A stretch of DNA of 64,000 bases from an uncultured Roseburia sp. (GCA_900539115.1 UQAQ01000008.1:1-64000); one strand, 5' to 3'. Shown: positions 7,653 through 16,394, counted from the first letter of the stretch. Numbers and translations are program-made. The notes: generated from the letters alone by a model not told the origin.

Positions 7653-7826
7653 ATGGAATTTGAGATTGGCAGTGTGATCAAGATGAAAAAGCCGCATCCA
7701 TGTGGAGAAAACCGTTGGGAAATCCTGCGTGTGGGAATGGATTTCCGGTTGAAATGTCAGGGATGTGGGCGCCAGGTGATGGTTCCACGGAAAGTGGTAG
7801 AGAAAAATTTTAAAGGTTTCTTATAA
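7653..7826 (+). CDS. DUF951 family protein (YyzM-like)
   Basis: The 57 residues show the DUF951 hallmark: VIKMKKPHPCGENRWEILR and GMDFRLKCQGCGRQVMVPR, with Cys residues suited to metal or nucleic-acid binding. In many Firmicutes this gene sits just upstream of rpsF, as here. The ATG at 7653 follows TAGGAGAG; an earlier ATG at 7645 is in another frame. Function is not established; the context suggests a translation or replication accessory. Confidence 0.88.
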   Translation: MEFEIGSVIKMKKPHPCGENRWEILRVGMDFRLKCQGCGRQVMVPRKVVEKNFKGFL

Positions 7827-7832
7827 AAACAC

Positions 7833-7861
7833 TTGCTTTTGGAGATAAATTATGGTAAAAT
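7833..7861 (+). promoter_or_regulatory. Promoter of rpsF-ssb-rpsR
   Basis: TTGCTT (7833-7838) and TAAAAT (7856-7861) are 17 bases apart. About 90 bases of leader precede rpsF, long enough for ribosomal-protein autoregulation, but I could not recognise the known S6:S18-binding motif in it. Confidence 0.65.
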
Positions 7862-7956
7862 AAAACTCCGTGATGTAAAAATCATAATTCCTTGTTCTTT
7901 TCAGGGATTTATTCCCGTTGAGAAGAGCCAGAGACCAAAAGGAGGTGCAGGCAACT

Positions 7957-8244
7957 ATGAATAAGTATGAATTGGCTTTAGTTGTTAGTGCAAAAGTTGA
8001 TGACGAAGTAAGAAATGCCACTGTCGAAAAAGCAAAAGAGTATATCACTACTTTCGGCGGTACAATTACAAACGTCGATGAATGGGGCAAGAAAAAACTT
8101 GCTTATGAAATTCAGAAGATGAATGAAGGCTTTTATTACTTTATTCAGTTCGACTCAGAACCGGACACACCTGGTGAGATCGAGCAGAGACTTCGCATTA
8201 TGGACAACGTGCTTCGATACTTATGCGTAAAACAGGAAGCATAA
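7957..8244 (+). CDS. rpsF: 30S ribosomal protein S6
   Basis: The 95 residues match bacterial S6 in length and motifs (MNKYELALVV start, WGKKKLAYEI, GFYYFIQF, LRIMDNVLRYL). S6 binds 16S rRNA as a heterodimer with S18. ATG 7957 follows GGAGGTG. It is the first gene of the conserved rpsF-ssb-rpsR operon. Confidence 0.97.
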   Translation: MNKYELALVVSAKVDDEVRNATVEKAKEYITTFGGTITNVDEWGKKKLAYEIQKMNEGFYYFIQFDSEPDTPGEIEQRLRIMDNVLRYLCVKQEA

Positions 8245-8263
8245 GAAAAGGAGGAATCCTTCC

Positions 8264-8713
8264 ATGAATAAAGTAATTTTAATGGGTAATTTGACGAGAG
8301 ATCCTGAGATTCGTTATTCTCAAGGTGAAAATTCGTTAGCAATCGCTAGATTTAGTATTGCAGTAAACCGTAGATTTAGCCGTCAGGGCGATACCGATAC
8401 CGACTTCTTTAACTGTACAGCATTTGGAAAGCAGGCAGAATTCGTTGAAAAATATTTCAAACAGGGTTCACGTATGCTGCTTACCGGCCGCGTGCAGAAT
8501 GATAATTATACCAACAAAAATGGAGAGCGTGTTTACAGCGTTCAGATCATGGCAGATGAGATTGAGTTTGCCGAGAGAAAGAGTACAGCAGATGCAAATG
8601 CATCCCGCGGTGCATCCAATTTTGGCGGTGGAGCTCCGGAACCGGCTATGGCTGCAGATGACGATTTCATGAATATTCCGGACGGGATTGAAGACGGTTT
8701 ACCATTTAACTAA
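8264..8713 (+). CDS. ssb: Single-stranded DNA-binding protein
   Basis: The 149 residues begin with the OB-fold core (MNKVILMGNLTRDPEIRY, FNCTAFGKQAEFVEKYFKQG) and end in an acidic tail with the FMNIPDGIEDGLPF tip used to recruit repair and replication partners. It coats single-stranded DNA during replication. It sits between rpsF and rpsR, the usual place of the replication SSB rather than a phage or competence copy. AAAGGAGG precedes the ATG. Confidence 0.97.
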   Translation: MNKVILMGNLTRDPEIRYSQGENSLAIARFSIAVNRRFSRQGDTDTDFFNCTAFGKQAEFVEKYFKQGSRMLLTGRVQNDNYTNKNGERVYSVQIMADEIEFAERKSTADANASRGASNFGGGAPEPAMAADDDFMNIPDGIEDGLPFN

Positions 8714-8728
8714 AAGGAGGTAAATCAA

Positions 8729-8995
8729 ATGGCTTATAACAAGGGAAATGGTTCTGATTCTCCAATGAGAAGAAGAGGCCCTCGTAGAAGAAAAAAAGTA
8801 TGTGCATTTTGTTCTGATAAAGAGCATGATTATATTGACTACAAAGATATTGCAAAACTGAGAAGATACATGTCTGAGAGAGGTAAGATTCTTCCTCGCC
8901 GTATCACGGGTACATGTGCAAAACATCAGCGTGCTTTGACTGTAGCTATCAAACGTGCCCGCCACGTGAGCTTGATGCCATACACATTAGACTAA
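8729..8995 (+). CDS. rpsR: 30S ribosomal protein S18
   Basis: The 88 residues have a basic N-terminus (MRRRGPRRRKKVCAFC) and the S18 core IDYKDIAKLRRYMSERGKI, PRRITGTCAKHQ and a final LMPY. The CAFC and TCAKH cysteines resemble the zinc-binding (C+) form of S18. It ends the rpsF-ssb-rpsR operon; a stem-loop terminator follows within 15 bases. Confidence 0.97.
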   Translation: MAYNKGNGSDSPMRRRGPRRRKKVCAFCSDKEHDYIDYKDIAKLRRYMSERGKILPRRITGTCAKHQRALTVAIKRARHVSLMPYTLD

Positions 8996-9007
8996 TTCGA
9001 AATTTGA

Positions 9008-9050
9008 TAAGCTCTTTGCAAGAGGAAACTTTTGCAGAGGGCTTATTTTT
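9008..9050 (+). terminator. Rho-independent terminator after rpsR
   Basis: AAGCTCTTTGCAA pairs with TTGCAGAGGGCTT (two G-T pairs) around a short loop, then ATTTTT. Confidence 0.88.
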
Positions 9051-9051
9051 G

Positions 9052-9080
9052 TTGCGAAAAAAATGGGATTGTGCTATAAT
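9052..9080 (+). promoter_or_regulatory. Promoter of gdpP-rplI-dnaB
   Basis: TTGCGA (9052-9057) and TATAAT (9075-9080) are 17 bases apart with a TG extension before the -10. Transcription would start near 9087, so all hairpin repeats at 9098-9234 lie in the leader RNA. Confidence 0.8.
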
Positions 9081-9097
9081 TTACGTTAGTATATTGC

Positions 9098-9234
9098 CAT
9101 CAAACTTTGTTTGGTGACAAGGTGTAAAGAGGAAGCGCGCTGAGGCGCGCGCAGGTCATCAAACTTTGTTTGGTGACATAAAATCAAGGAAGTGTGCTGA
9201 AGCACACGTAGGTCATCAAACTTCGTTTGGTGAC
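9098..9234 (+). repeat. Tandem hairpin array in the gdpP leader (three A units, two B units)
   Basis: Three copies of a near-identical hairpin A (CATCAAAC, 3-base loop, GTTTGGTG) lie at 9098-9116, 9155-9177 and 9212-9234; copies 2 and 3 extend to 10 pairs. Between them lie two hairpins B: GCGCGC/GCGCGC at 9135-9150 and GTGTGC/GCACAC at 9192-9207, with tetraloops TGAG and TGAA. The stem bases of B differ between copies but pairing is kept. The period is 59 then 57 bases. The array ends 6 bases before the AGGAGG of gdpP. It is transcribed and leaves no room for a gene. Confidence 0.85.
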
Positions 9235-9253
9235 ATAACAAGGAGGAAGAGTA

Positions 9254-11308
9254 TTGAAGGGAAACCGAATACAGGGAACACTCCGCTCATACTTGCGGTG
9301 GCCGATTTTATTGACCCCACTGCTTTTGGTGATGAATGTTCATATCTATTTTGTGGATGTAAAAGCGGGAGCAATTATGACGATTTATGTGCTTCTGTAT
9401 ATGATTATTGCGTTTTTGCTGCTGTATTATAAGCGGGGACAGCTGTTAAAAGATATTGTGACCTATGCGATCCGTTTCAATAATACGACTAAACGACTGG
9501 CAAATGATCTGGATATTCCGATTTTAATTGCGGATTATGCCGGAAACTGTCTGTGGCGCAATAAAAATTTTGATAAGCAGTTCTGCAATGAGGAGACATC
9601 GGGAAAATTTGTAGTAGATTCGGTGATTCCGAATCTTACGCCGGATACATATCCAAAGACCTATGAGCAGAATTCCGAGATTCATTTTCACAACGAGGAC
9701 ATTTTTTACAAAGCGGTTATTCAGAAGGTGAATGTGGATAAGGTTACCGGTGAGAATGGGAAAAATGCGGAAACCATGGGACTTGGAGACAACTTTTATG
9801 TGTTCTTCATTTACGATGAAACAGAGATCGTACATTATATTAAGGAAAATAATGAACAGCGCCTGGATGTCGGATTGCTTTATATTGACAATTATGATGA
9901 GTCGCTGGAACAGGTGGATGAGGTGCGCCGTGCCCTGTTATCTGCATTGATTGACCGAAAAATCAATAAATATATGATGAAGATTGATGCGATTACGAAA
10001 AAACTGGAAAAGGACAAGTACATTTTCCTGTTTAAGCACAAATATCTATCGTACCTGCAAAATGATAAATTTTCTCTTTTGGATGACATTCGAACAATCA
10101 ATTCCAGAGAGGAGAGTTCGATTACGATCAGTATGGGAATCGGTACGCAGGGAGATACCTATAAAAAACGACAGGAATATTCTCGTACAGCGATTGATCT
10201 GGCGCTTGCCCGCGGGGGCGATCAAGTTGTCGTTAAGACGAAGGATAATCTGTTATACTATGGTGGAAAGAGCCGCCAGCAAGAGAAAAATACACGAGTA
10301 AAAGCAAGGGTAAAGGCACATGCCCTTCGCGAATCGATCGAAGTTGCAGAACAGGTTATTATTATGGGGCACCGTCTGCCGGATGAAGATGCACTGGGAA
10401 GTGCTGTCGGTATTTACCGTATCGCAGATTCACTCGGAAAACGGGCACACATTGTTGTTAACAAAGTATCTGCTCCTTTGCGGCCGGTTGTCAATATGCT
10501 GTTAGAAAATGGAGATTATCCGGAAGATTTTATTATCAGCGGAGAGACGGCAAAGGAAATATTTACGGAGGGAACGCTGCTTGTTATCGTGGATGTCAAT
10601 CATGCTTCCTATACGGACGAGCCGGCGCTTGTGACGATGGCTTCCAGCCTTGTAGTGCTCGATCATCACCGTCAGTCAGGAGAATCTTTCCCGAATCCGA
10701 CATTGTCTTACATCGAATCCTATGCTTCTTCGGCGTGTGAGATGGTAGCGGAGATTTTGCAATATGTTGGAGATGAGGTAAAATTAAAATCGTATGAAGC
10801 CGATGTGATGTATTCGGGAATTATGATCGATACGAATAACTTCCTGAACAAACCGGGCGTTCGTACATTTGAAGCGGTCGCTTTTCTGCGCCGCTGTGGA
10901 GCAGATATCAGCCGTATCCGAAAACTGCTCCGCTGTGATATTAACGAATATAAGATCCGTGCACAGGCTGTACAGAATACGGAAATTTTTATGGAACATT
11001 ATGCCATCGCGCAGTGTGATGCCAATGGCTGTGAGTCGCCGACGATCGTAGGCGCGAAGATTGCCAATGAACTTCTTGATGTGAACAAGATCAAAGCGAC
11101 ATTTGTCCTTACCGAATACGAAGGCAAAGTATACGTCAGCGCGAGATCCATCGACGAACTCAATGTGCAGATTGTTATGGAACGTCTCGGTGGAGGCGGA
11201 CATATTAACAGTGCCGGAACACAGCTGGAAAACTGCACTCTTGCAGAAGGGGCAGAGATCATACGCCAGACATTGCAGCAAATGCAGCAGGATGGAGATT
11301 TGATATAG
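9254..11308 (+). CDS. gdpP: Cyclic-di-AMP phosphodiesterase GdpP (DHH family)
   Basis: The 684 residues show the full GdpP layout: two N-terminal membrane helices (about 14-60), a PAS-like region, a degenerate GGDEF domain (about 170-300), then DHH and DHHA1 domains. The active-site motifs are HRLPDEDALGS, DHH at 470-472 and GGGGH near 646-650. GdpP hydrolyses c-di-AMP to pApA and so sets turgor, wall and potassium homeostasis. The start is TTG 9254, 7 bases after AGGAGG; no ATG suits. It leads the gdpP-rplI-dnaB operon, a conserved Firmicutes order. Its leader holds an unusual array of tandem hairpins, which may regulate it. Confidence 0.95.
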   Translation: MKGNRIQGTLRSYLRWPILLTPLLLVMNVHIYFVDVKAGAIMTIYVLLYMIIAFLLLYYKRGQLLKDIVTYAIRFNNTTKRLANDLDIPILIADYAGNCLWRNKNFDKQFCNEETSGKFVVDSVIPNLTPDTYPKTYEQNSEIHFHNEDIFYKAVIQKVNVDKVTGENGKNAETMGLGDNFYVFFIYDETEIVHYIKENNEQRLDVGLLYIDNYDESLEQVDEVRRALLSALIDRKINKYMMKIDAITKKLEKDKYIFLFKHKYLSYLQNDKFSLLDDIRTINSREESSITISMGIGTQGDTYKKRQEYSRTAIDLALARGGDQVVVKTKDNLLYYGGKSRQQEKNTRVKARVKAHALRESIEVAEQVIIMGHRLPDEDALGSAVGIYRIADSLGKRAHIVVNKVSAPLRPVVNMLLENGDYPEDFIISGETAKEIFTEGTLLVIVDVNHASYTDEPALVTMASSLVVLDHHRQSGESFPNPTLSYIESYASSACEMVAEILQYVGDEVKLKSYEADVMYSGIMIDTNNFLNKPGVRTFEAVAFLRRCGADISRIRKLLRCDINEYKIRAQAVQNTEIFMEHYAIAQCDANGCESPTIVGAKIANELLDVNKIKATFVLTEYEGKVYVSARSIDELNVQIVMERLGGGGHINSAGTQLENCTLAEGAEIIRQTLQQMQQDGDLI

Positions 11309-11325
11309 AAAATGGAGGTAATACG

Positions 11326-11772
11326 ATGAAAGTTATTTTGTTAGAAGATGTAAAATCTCTCGGAAAAAAGGGAGAAGTAGTCAATGTAAACGATGGTTAC
11401 GCAAGAAACCTTTTGTTTAAGAAAAACCTCGGCATTGAGGCGACTAAACAAAATCTCAATGATTTGAAACTGCAGAAGCAGAACAACGATAAATTGGAAG
11501 CAGAGAGACTGGAAGAAGCAAAAAAACTGGCCAAAGAACTGGAGGAGAAAGAAGTTGTGCTCGCGATCAAAACCGGTTCCGACGGACGTGTATTTGGCTC
11601 TGTTTCGACGAAAGAAATTGCAGAAGCTGCGAAAGAACAGCTTGGCTATGAATTGGACAAAAAGAAGATGCATTTGAAAGATGCGATCAAGAGCACCGGA
11701 ACCTTTCATGTACCGGTAAAACTTCATCCGAAAGTGACAGTAGAATTGAAAGTGATAGTAAAGGAGAAATAA
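11326..11772 (+). CDS. rplI: 50S ribosomal protein L9
   Basis: The 148 residues start with the L9 signature (MKVILLEDVKSLGKKGEVV, NDGYARNLL), followed by the long connecting helix (about 45-75) and the C-terminal domain with SDGRVFGSVSTKEIA. L9 is a long, extended protein at the base of the L1 stalk. The gene lies 17 bases after gdpP with its own GGAGGT and 6 bases before dnaB. Confidence 0.97.
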   Translation: MKVILLEDVKSLGKKGEVVNVNDGYARNLLFKKNLGIEATKQNLNDLKLQKQNNDKLEAERLEEAKKLAKELEEKEVVLAIKTGSDGRVFGSVSTKEIAEAAKEQLGYELDKKKMHLKDAIKSTGTFHVPVKLHPKVTVELKVIVKEK

Positions 11773-11778
11773 TACAGC

Positions 11779-13119
11779 ATGGAAGAACAGTTGATCAAAA
11801 AAATTCTTCCACATAGTGCAGAAGCAGAGCAGTCTGTGATCGGAGCGATGATCATGGATCAGGAGGCTATTCTGACCGCATCGGAAATTCTGACATCGGA
11901 TGAATTTTACAATCCGCAGTTTCGCACTCTTTACGATGCTATGCTGGCATTATATCAAGAAGGAAAACCGGTGGATCTGGTTACCCTTCAGAATCGTCTT
12001 CAGGAGATGAATGTGCCGGCGGAACTTTGCAGTGTCGAATTTATCAGTAATATCATCGCTGCTGTTCCTACCTCAGCCAATGTAAAATATTATTCCGAAA
12101 TTGTACGTCAGAAAGCGGTGCTGCGTCGTTTGATCCGGGTGACAGAGGGCATCGCCAATGAATGTTATCAGGACAATGAAAAACTGGAAGATATATTAGA
12201 ACAGACAGAAAAACAAGTATTTGATGTCGTGCAGAATCGTGCAAGCAGCGATTTTGTGCCGATCCGCCAGGTGGCATTGGAAACTCTTGACAGCATTCAG
12301 AGCGCTGCGAAAAATGCCGGAGCGGTGACAGGAGTTTCTACCGGATTTTATGATCTGGATGCCCGCACAGCCGGACTGCAGAAATCCGATCTGATTTTGA
12401 TCGCAGCACGTCCTTCTATGGGAAAAACGGCATTTGTGTTGAATATTGCAGAAAATGTGGCAATCAAAAACAACATAACGACTGTTATATTCAGCCTGGA
12501 AATGTCGCGCGTACAGCTGGCAAAACGTTTGATTTCCATGAATTCCCATGTAGATTCGCAGAAGATCCGTACGGGACAGCTGGAAGACCAGGAATGGCGG
12601 GATCTGACGGAAAGCACCGTAATCCTGGGAGAATCGGCGTTGGTGATCGACGATACTCCGGGTATCAGTATTGCAGAACTCCGTTCCAAATGTCGTAAAT
12701 TGAAATTGGAGAAAAATCTCGGACTTATCATTATCGACTACTTACAGTTGATGTCAGGTTCGGGTGGCAATAAAAACGAGTCGAGACAGCAGGAAATTTC
12801 TGACATTTCGCGCTCGCTGAAAGCGCTTGCCCGTGAGGTTGACTGCCCGGTTATTGCACTGTCGCAGTTGAGCCGTGCAGTGGAAAAACGCGATGATAAG
12901 CGGCCGATGCTTTCCGACCTTCGTGAATCCGGAGCGATTGAGCAGGATGCCGACGTGGTAATGTTTATTTACCGCGATGAATATTATAATAAAGATTCTG
13001 ACAGCAAAGGAATTACCGAGATCATTATCGGAAAACAGAGAAATGGTCCGACGTGTACCGTGCAGCTCAAGTGGCTGGCGGAATTGACGAAATTTGCAAA
13101 CTTAGACCTGAGATCCTAG
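11779..13119 (+). CDS. dnaB: Replicative DNA helicase DnaB
   Basis: The 446 residues comprise the N-terminal DnaB domain (HSAEAEQSVIGAMIMDQEA) and a RecA-like helicase core. The Walker A is ARPSMGKTAF with the lysine at residue 216, Walker B is IIIDYLQLM, and ALAREVDCPVIALSQLSR and DLRESGAIEQDADVVMF follow. It unwinds DNA ahead of the replisome as a hexamer. AAGGAG lies before the ATG. Length and order (gdpP-rplI-dnaB) are standard. No intein or insertion is seen. Confidence 0.97.
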   Translation: MEEQLIKKILPHSAEAEQSVIGAMIMDQEAILTASEILTSDEFYNPQFRTLYDAMLALYQEGKPVDLVTLQNRLQEMNVPAELCSVEFISNIIAAVPTSANVKYYSEIVRQKAVLRRLIRVTEGIANECYQDNEKLEDILEQTEKQVFDVVQNRASSDFVPIRQVALETLDSIQSAAKNAGAVTGVSTGFYDLDARTAGLQKSDLILIAARPSMGKTAFVLNIAENVAIKNNITTVIFSLEMSRVQLAKRLISMNSHVDSQKIRTGQLEDQEWRDLTESTVILGESALVIDDTPGISIAELRSKCRKLKLEKNLGLIIIDYLQLMSGSGGNKNESRQQEISDISRSLKALAREVDCPVIALSQLSRAVEKRDDKRPMLSDLRESGAIEQDADVVMFIYRDEYYNKDSDSKGITEIIIGKQRNGPTCTVQLKWLAELTKFANLDLRS

Positions 13120-13190
13120 AAAAAAGGAAAACGGTGTCGAAGGCGCAAATCTTTTGTCAAACGGTTTTTAATAAGATAGAACGAAGAGAC

Positions 13191-13218
13191 TTGAAGTCCT
13201 TTCTCTTAATGTTATACT
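13191..13218 (+). promoter_or_regulatory. Promoter of the MerR-type gene
   Basis: TTGAAG (13191-13196) and TATACT (13213-13218) are 16 bases apart with a TG extension; the start codon is about 48 bases further on. Confidence 0.6.
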
Positions 13219-13266
13219 TGAACTAAGGGACAAGTATTCATTAAAGGAAAGGACTGATTTAATTTT

Positions 13267-13824
13267 ATGAAGGAACCGGTACAATTATGTTATACGATTT
13301 CAGAAGCAGCAAAAGTGATGGAAGTGGAGCCGCATGTACTGCGCTATTGGGAAGAAGAATTAGGGCTTGATATCTCGCGAAATTCGATGGGGCACCGGAT
13401 TTACACGGACGATGATCTGAAGACATTCCGCTCGATCAAACAGTTAAAGGCAAATCATATTGCGTTAAAGGAAATACGTCAGCAGATTGTGGTATCCGGA
13501 GAAAAAACTCCGTTAAAAAAAGATTGTGAAAAAGAATTTTGTGGCGATAAAATGACACAATTTAAGACTATACTTTCTAATATCATAAAGGACGCCATAA
13601 ATGAGAATACCGGCGAATTGAGTTCGCAGATCAGCTCTCAGGTTTCGGATGACGTGCGCAAAGAGATGGATTATCTCGTACGCATGCAGGAAGAAGAGCA
13701 GGAGGCGCGGTTTAAAAAATTGGATGAAACCATTCGCACATTACAAAAAGCAAGGCAGGAGGCAGCCATCGCTTCGATGGAAGAAAAAAAATCGAAAAAG
13801 AAAAAGCGGTTTTTTAAACGCTGA
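13267..13824 (+). CDS. MerR-family HTH protein with C-terminal coiled coil
   Basis: The 185 residues start with a MerR winged helix (YTISEAAKVMEVEPHVLRYW, MGHRIYTDDDLKTFRSIKQL). A long charged helical region (about 115-175, rich in E, K and R) follows, ending in a strongly basic KKSKKKKRFFKR tail. There is no effector domain with metal or drug-binding cysteines, so it is not a classical MerR sensor. The architecture is reminiscent of chromosome-anchoring or structural MerR-like proteins such as RacA, but that is only analogy. It has its own promoter and lies between dnaB and a surface-protein gene. Confidence 0.75.
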   Translation: MKEPVQLCYTISEAAKVMEVEPHVLRYWEEELGLDISRNSMGHRIYTDDDLKTFRSIKQLKANHIALKEIRQQIVVSGEKTPLKKDCEKEFCGDKMTQFKTILSNIIKDAINENTGELSSQISSQVSDDVRKEMDYLVRMQEEEQEARFKKLDETIRTLQKARQEAAIASMEEKKSKKKKRFFKR

Positions 13825-13876
13825 GTAAAATTTGCGAAAAATTTTTCGTAAATCGAGATTTTTTTGTGATAAGTGC

Positions 13877-13905
13877 TTGCATTCTTATTGTTTAAATGTT
13901 ATAAT
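13877..13905 (+). promoter_or_regulatory. Strong promoter of the Ig-like exported protein
   Basis: TTGCAT (13877-13882) and TATAAT (13900-13905) are 17 bases apart with a TG extension. The leader is about 70 bases and carries AAAGGAGG. Confidence 0.8.
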
Positions 13906-13981
13906 GTTTTCACAATATTGCCGTGCGTATTTGTCGGTTTTCACAAATATGGACGCTAAAATTAAAGGAGGAAGAATGTTT

Positions 13982-14911
13982 ATGTTCTCAAAAGTATCAA
14001 AGAAAATTGTAGCAGCAACATTGGCAGTAGCAGTAACTGTTTCATGCGCTAGCATTGCTGATACAAAAGATGCATCTGCAGCAGCAAAATTGAGCAAAAA
14101 ATCACTCAGCCTGACTGTTGGTGGAAAAGATGTTAAATTGAAAGCAAGCGCAAAAGCAAAATGGTCTACAAGCAACAAACAGGTTGCAACTGTTAAAGGT
14201 AAAGGTAAGACCGGTACAGTTACAGCAGTAGGTAAAGGTTCTTGTACAATTACAGCAAAAGTTGGAAAAGAAAAACTTTCTTGCAAAGTTAAAGTAGCTG
14301 CAGCAAAAGCAGGTACAGTAATTTATGATCTTGCAAAAGAGACAGGATCTAACTCTGAGACTGGTGAGTCTTGGGCAGCACCTGTAAAATGTCCTTACAG
14401 CACATTTAAGTACAGCAGTTTCTCAATTTGGCTTTGCCGTGGTACGTTCTTTGATCCGGCAAACGGTGGTAAAGACTACAGAGGCAAGAAGATCAACTGT
14501 TCTGTAACAGTTAAGAACTCCGGTAAAAATGACCTTGCTGAACTTGGATTCTGCTTCAACTACACCAAAGGTGGAAGCGACGGATCTTATCCATTTGCAT
14601 TCCATGTAATCGACTCTAAGTTGAGAGCTAAACTTGCTAAGAAGGCTGGTAAGAAATGGTCTCTTGCACAGGTTAAGAAAGACAAACAGCACAAACATGC
14701 AACAGTTAAAGAAGGAAAGATTAAAAAAGGTAAGACATATACTTACAACTTCTCTTTCACAATCCCAGCTGATGCTATGAACGGTGACAAAGATGAAGAG
14801 ACAGGTTTGAACTACCCAATCATGTTCTTCATTCCTAACTTGAAAGACAACTCACCTTATCAGACAGGTGACCAGATTACAGTATTGAAAGCTAAATTCA
14901 CTGTAGCATAA
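13982..14911 (+). CDS. Exported Lys-rich Ig-like (Big_2) domain protein
   Basis: The 309 residues begin with a signal peptide (FSKVSKKIVAATLAVAVTVS; cleavage probably in the ASAAAK region). A Lys-rich Big_2 domain (about 38-108) follows, with STSNKQVATVKG and GSCTITAKVGKEKLSC. A C-terminal beta-rich domain of about 190 residues matches no family I recognise. ATG 13982 is chosen at 10 bases from AGGAGG; ATG 13976 is only 4 bases away but possible. The near-consensus promoter, strong ribosome site and codons such as GGT, AAA and GCA suggest an abundant surface or secreted protein. The Ig-like module resembles those at the start of the CotH protein and the first GH10 xylanase in this window. Confidence 0.85.
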   Translation: MFSKVSKKIVAATLAVAVTVSCASIADTKDASAAAKLSKKSLSLTVGGKDVKLKASAKAKWSTSNKQVATVKGKGKTGTVTAVGKGSCTITAKVGKEKLSCKVKVAAAKAGTVIYDLAKETGSNSETGESWAAPVKCPYSTFKYSSFSIWLCRGTFFDPANGGKDYRGKKINCSVTVKNSGKNDLAELGFCFNYTKGGSDGSYPFAFHVIDSKLRAKLAKKAGKKWSLAQVKKDKQHKHATVKEGKIKKGKTYTYNFSFTIPADAMNGDKDEETGLNYPIMFFIPNLKDNSPYQTGDQITVLKAKFTVA

Positions 14912-14945
14912 TTTGGTTTACTTAATTTAACTTAAGAACATAATC

Positions 14946-14980
14946 AAAGAGGCTGTGCATAAAGCACAGTCTCTTTTTTT
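14946..14980 (+). terminator. Rho-independent terminator
   Basis: AAAGAGGCTGTGC pairs with GCACAGTCTCTTT (one G-T pair) around ATAAA, followed by a T tract. It lies between convergent genes and may also serve the amylase gene on the minus strand. Confidence 0.92.
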
Positions 14981-15017
14981 GGAAAAATGATTCTTTTTCA
15001 GGAAAATACGTCCGTCC

Positions 15018-16367
15018 CTATTTCTCAGGAATCCAGATTTCGCCAGAGCAGGCCGGAAGTGTGATGTTCAACATGCCATTTTCCGGTGTTACGGTTTTGC
15101 CGGACAGCGCACCGGTGTAGGAAGCGGCAGAAGCGTTGCGGACGGAAAGAAACGCTTCGTTTTCGTCGTTGTTCAAGGTTATGATCACGGAAGTGTCCTC
15201 CGTGGTGCGGCTGAACGCATACTGGCGGTTTGTCAGCAAAAGTTCCCGGTAACTTCCGCAAGATAAGGCTTTTGTTTCCTGGCGTACTTTGCCGAGTTTT
15301 GAAATAAGTTCCGCGCGTTTTTGTGCATCTGCATTTTCATCAAAATCAGAAAGAGTAAGATGCGGACGGAGAGAGTCATCTGAGCCATTTTCTTTTCGAC
15401 CTTCGATTCCAAATTCGGAACCGTAGTACAAAGAAGGAATTCCCGGTAATGTGTACAAAAGAATATGAACCGGTGTGAAATGTTCTTTTACTTTTAATTT
15501 TGTATAAATACGCTCGACGTCATGGTTGTCCGCAAAATTGTACAATTTCAGAGATTCTGAATGATTGGACAGCATTTGATGCAGATAATTTACGGTATGT
15601 GCGATCTCAAAATAGTTGTGGTCGTTGTGACCGGAGAACAGTGCTTTGTGTAGCTGGTAGTTTGTAACCGAATGCAGCATGTCGCCACCGACCCAGCGGC
15701 CGTAATCTCCGTGGATCACTTCGCCCATAAGCCAGAAATCCGGTTTCACTTCATTGGCAGTCTGCCGGAGAGCCTTCATGAAATCAAAATCCAGAACGTC
15801 TGCGGCATCAAGGCGGATGCCATCGATATCAAACTCGCTTACCCAGAAACGGATTACATCGCAGATATAATCTTTTACTGCAGGATTGCGCTGGTTCAAT
15901 TTTACAAGCAGATTGTAACCGCCCCAGTTTTCGTAAGAAAAACCATCGTTGTACTCATTGTTTCCGCCAAAATTGACATTGCAGTACCAGTCAAGATAGG
16001 AAGAAGATTCGCGGTTTTTCAAAATATCCCGGAAGGCAAAGAAGTCACGCCCGGTGTGGTTAAATACACCATCAAATATAACGTGTACATTTTTCACATG
16101 ACAATAGGCTACAAAATTCTTTAAGTCTTCATTGGTGCCAAGACGGCAGTCCGTTTTTTTATAATCCGTAGTCTCATATCCGTGACCCACCGATTCGAAG
16201 AGCGGACCGATGTACAATGCATTGCAGCCAAGAGAAACCAGGTGGTCAACCCAGGGGAGGCAGTCATTCAGACGGTGTGAGACACCTTCGTACGTATTTT
16301 GTTTTTCAGCACCACAAAGTCCAAGTGGATAAATGTGGTAAAAAATTGCTTCATCATACCAAGCCAT
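15018..16367 (-). CDS. Alpha-amylase family (GH13) glycosidase, cytoplasmic
   Basis: The 449 residues are a GH13 catalytic barrel. Conserved region I is DGVFNHTG, region II is DGIRLDAAD with nucleophile D187, region III is MGEVIHG with acid/base E216, and region IV is NFADNHDV with D283. A short C-terminal beta domain follows. There is no signal peptide, so it acts on imported maltodextrins, as do maltodextrin glucosidases and neopullulanase-like enzymes; exact specificity is not readable. It is transcribed alone on the minus strand. The leader carries a 9-pair hairpin (16395-16416) near a TATAAT box and may be an operator. No transporter gene is adjacent. Confidence 0.9.
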   Translation of the reverse strand: MAWYDEAIFYHIYPLGLCGAEKQNTYEGVSHRLNDCLPWVDHLVSLGCNALYIGPLFESVGHGYETTDYKKTDCRLGTNEDLKNFVAYCHVKNVHVIFDGVFNHTGRDFFAFRDILKNRESSSYLDWYCNVNFGGNNEYNDGFSYENWGGYNLLVKLNQRNPAVKDYICDVIRFWVSEFDIDGIRLDAADVLDFDFMKALRQTANEVKPDFWLMGEVIHGDYGRWVGGDMLHSVTNYQLHKALFSGHNDHNYFEIAHTVNYLHQMLSNHSESLKLYNFADNHDVERIYTKLKVKEHFTPVHILLYTLPGIPSLYYGSEFGIEGRKENGSDDSLRPHLTLSDFDENADAQKRAELISKLGKVRQETKALSCGSYRELLLTNRQYAFSRTTEDTSVIITLNNDENEAFLSVRNASAASYTGALSGKTVTPENGMLNITLPACSGEIWIPEK

Positions 16368-16394
16368 AATATTGTCCCCTTTTTCAAAAGTATT

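Noticed and set aside
7862..7956. Known S6:S18-binding leader motif
   Set aside because: The leader length would suit it, but I could not find the conserved pairing and loop.
9098..9234. Possible CRISPR array
   Set aside because: Only three units, repeats are palindromic hairpins, spacers are themselves similar to each other, and no cas gene is nearby.
9166..9432. An 88-codon frame overlapping the hairpin array and the start of gdpP
   Set aside because: It has no ribosome site and runs through the repeat array and out of frame over gdpP.
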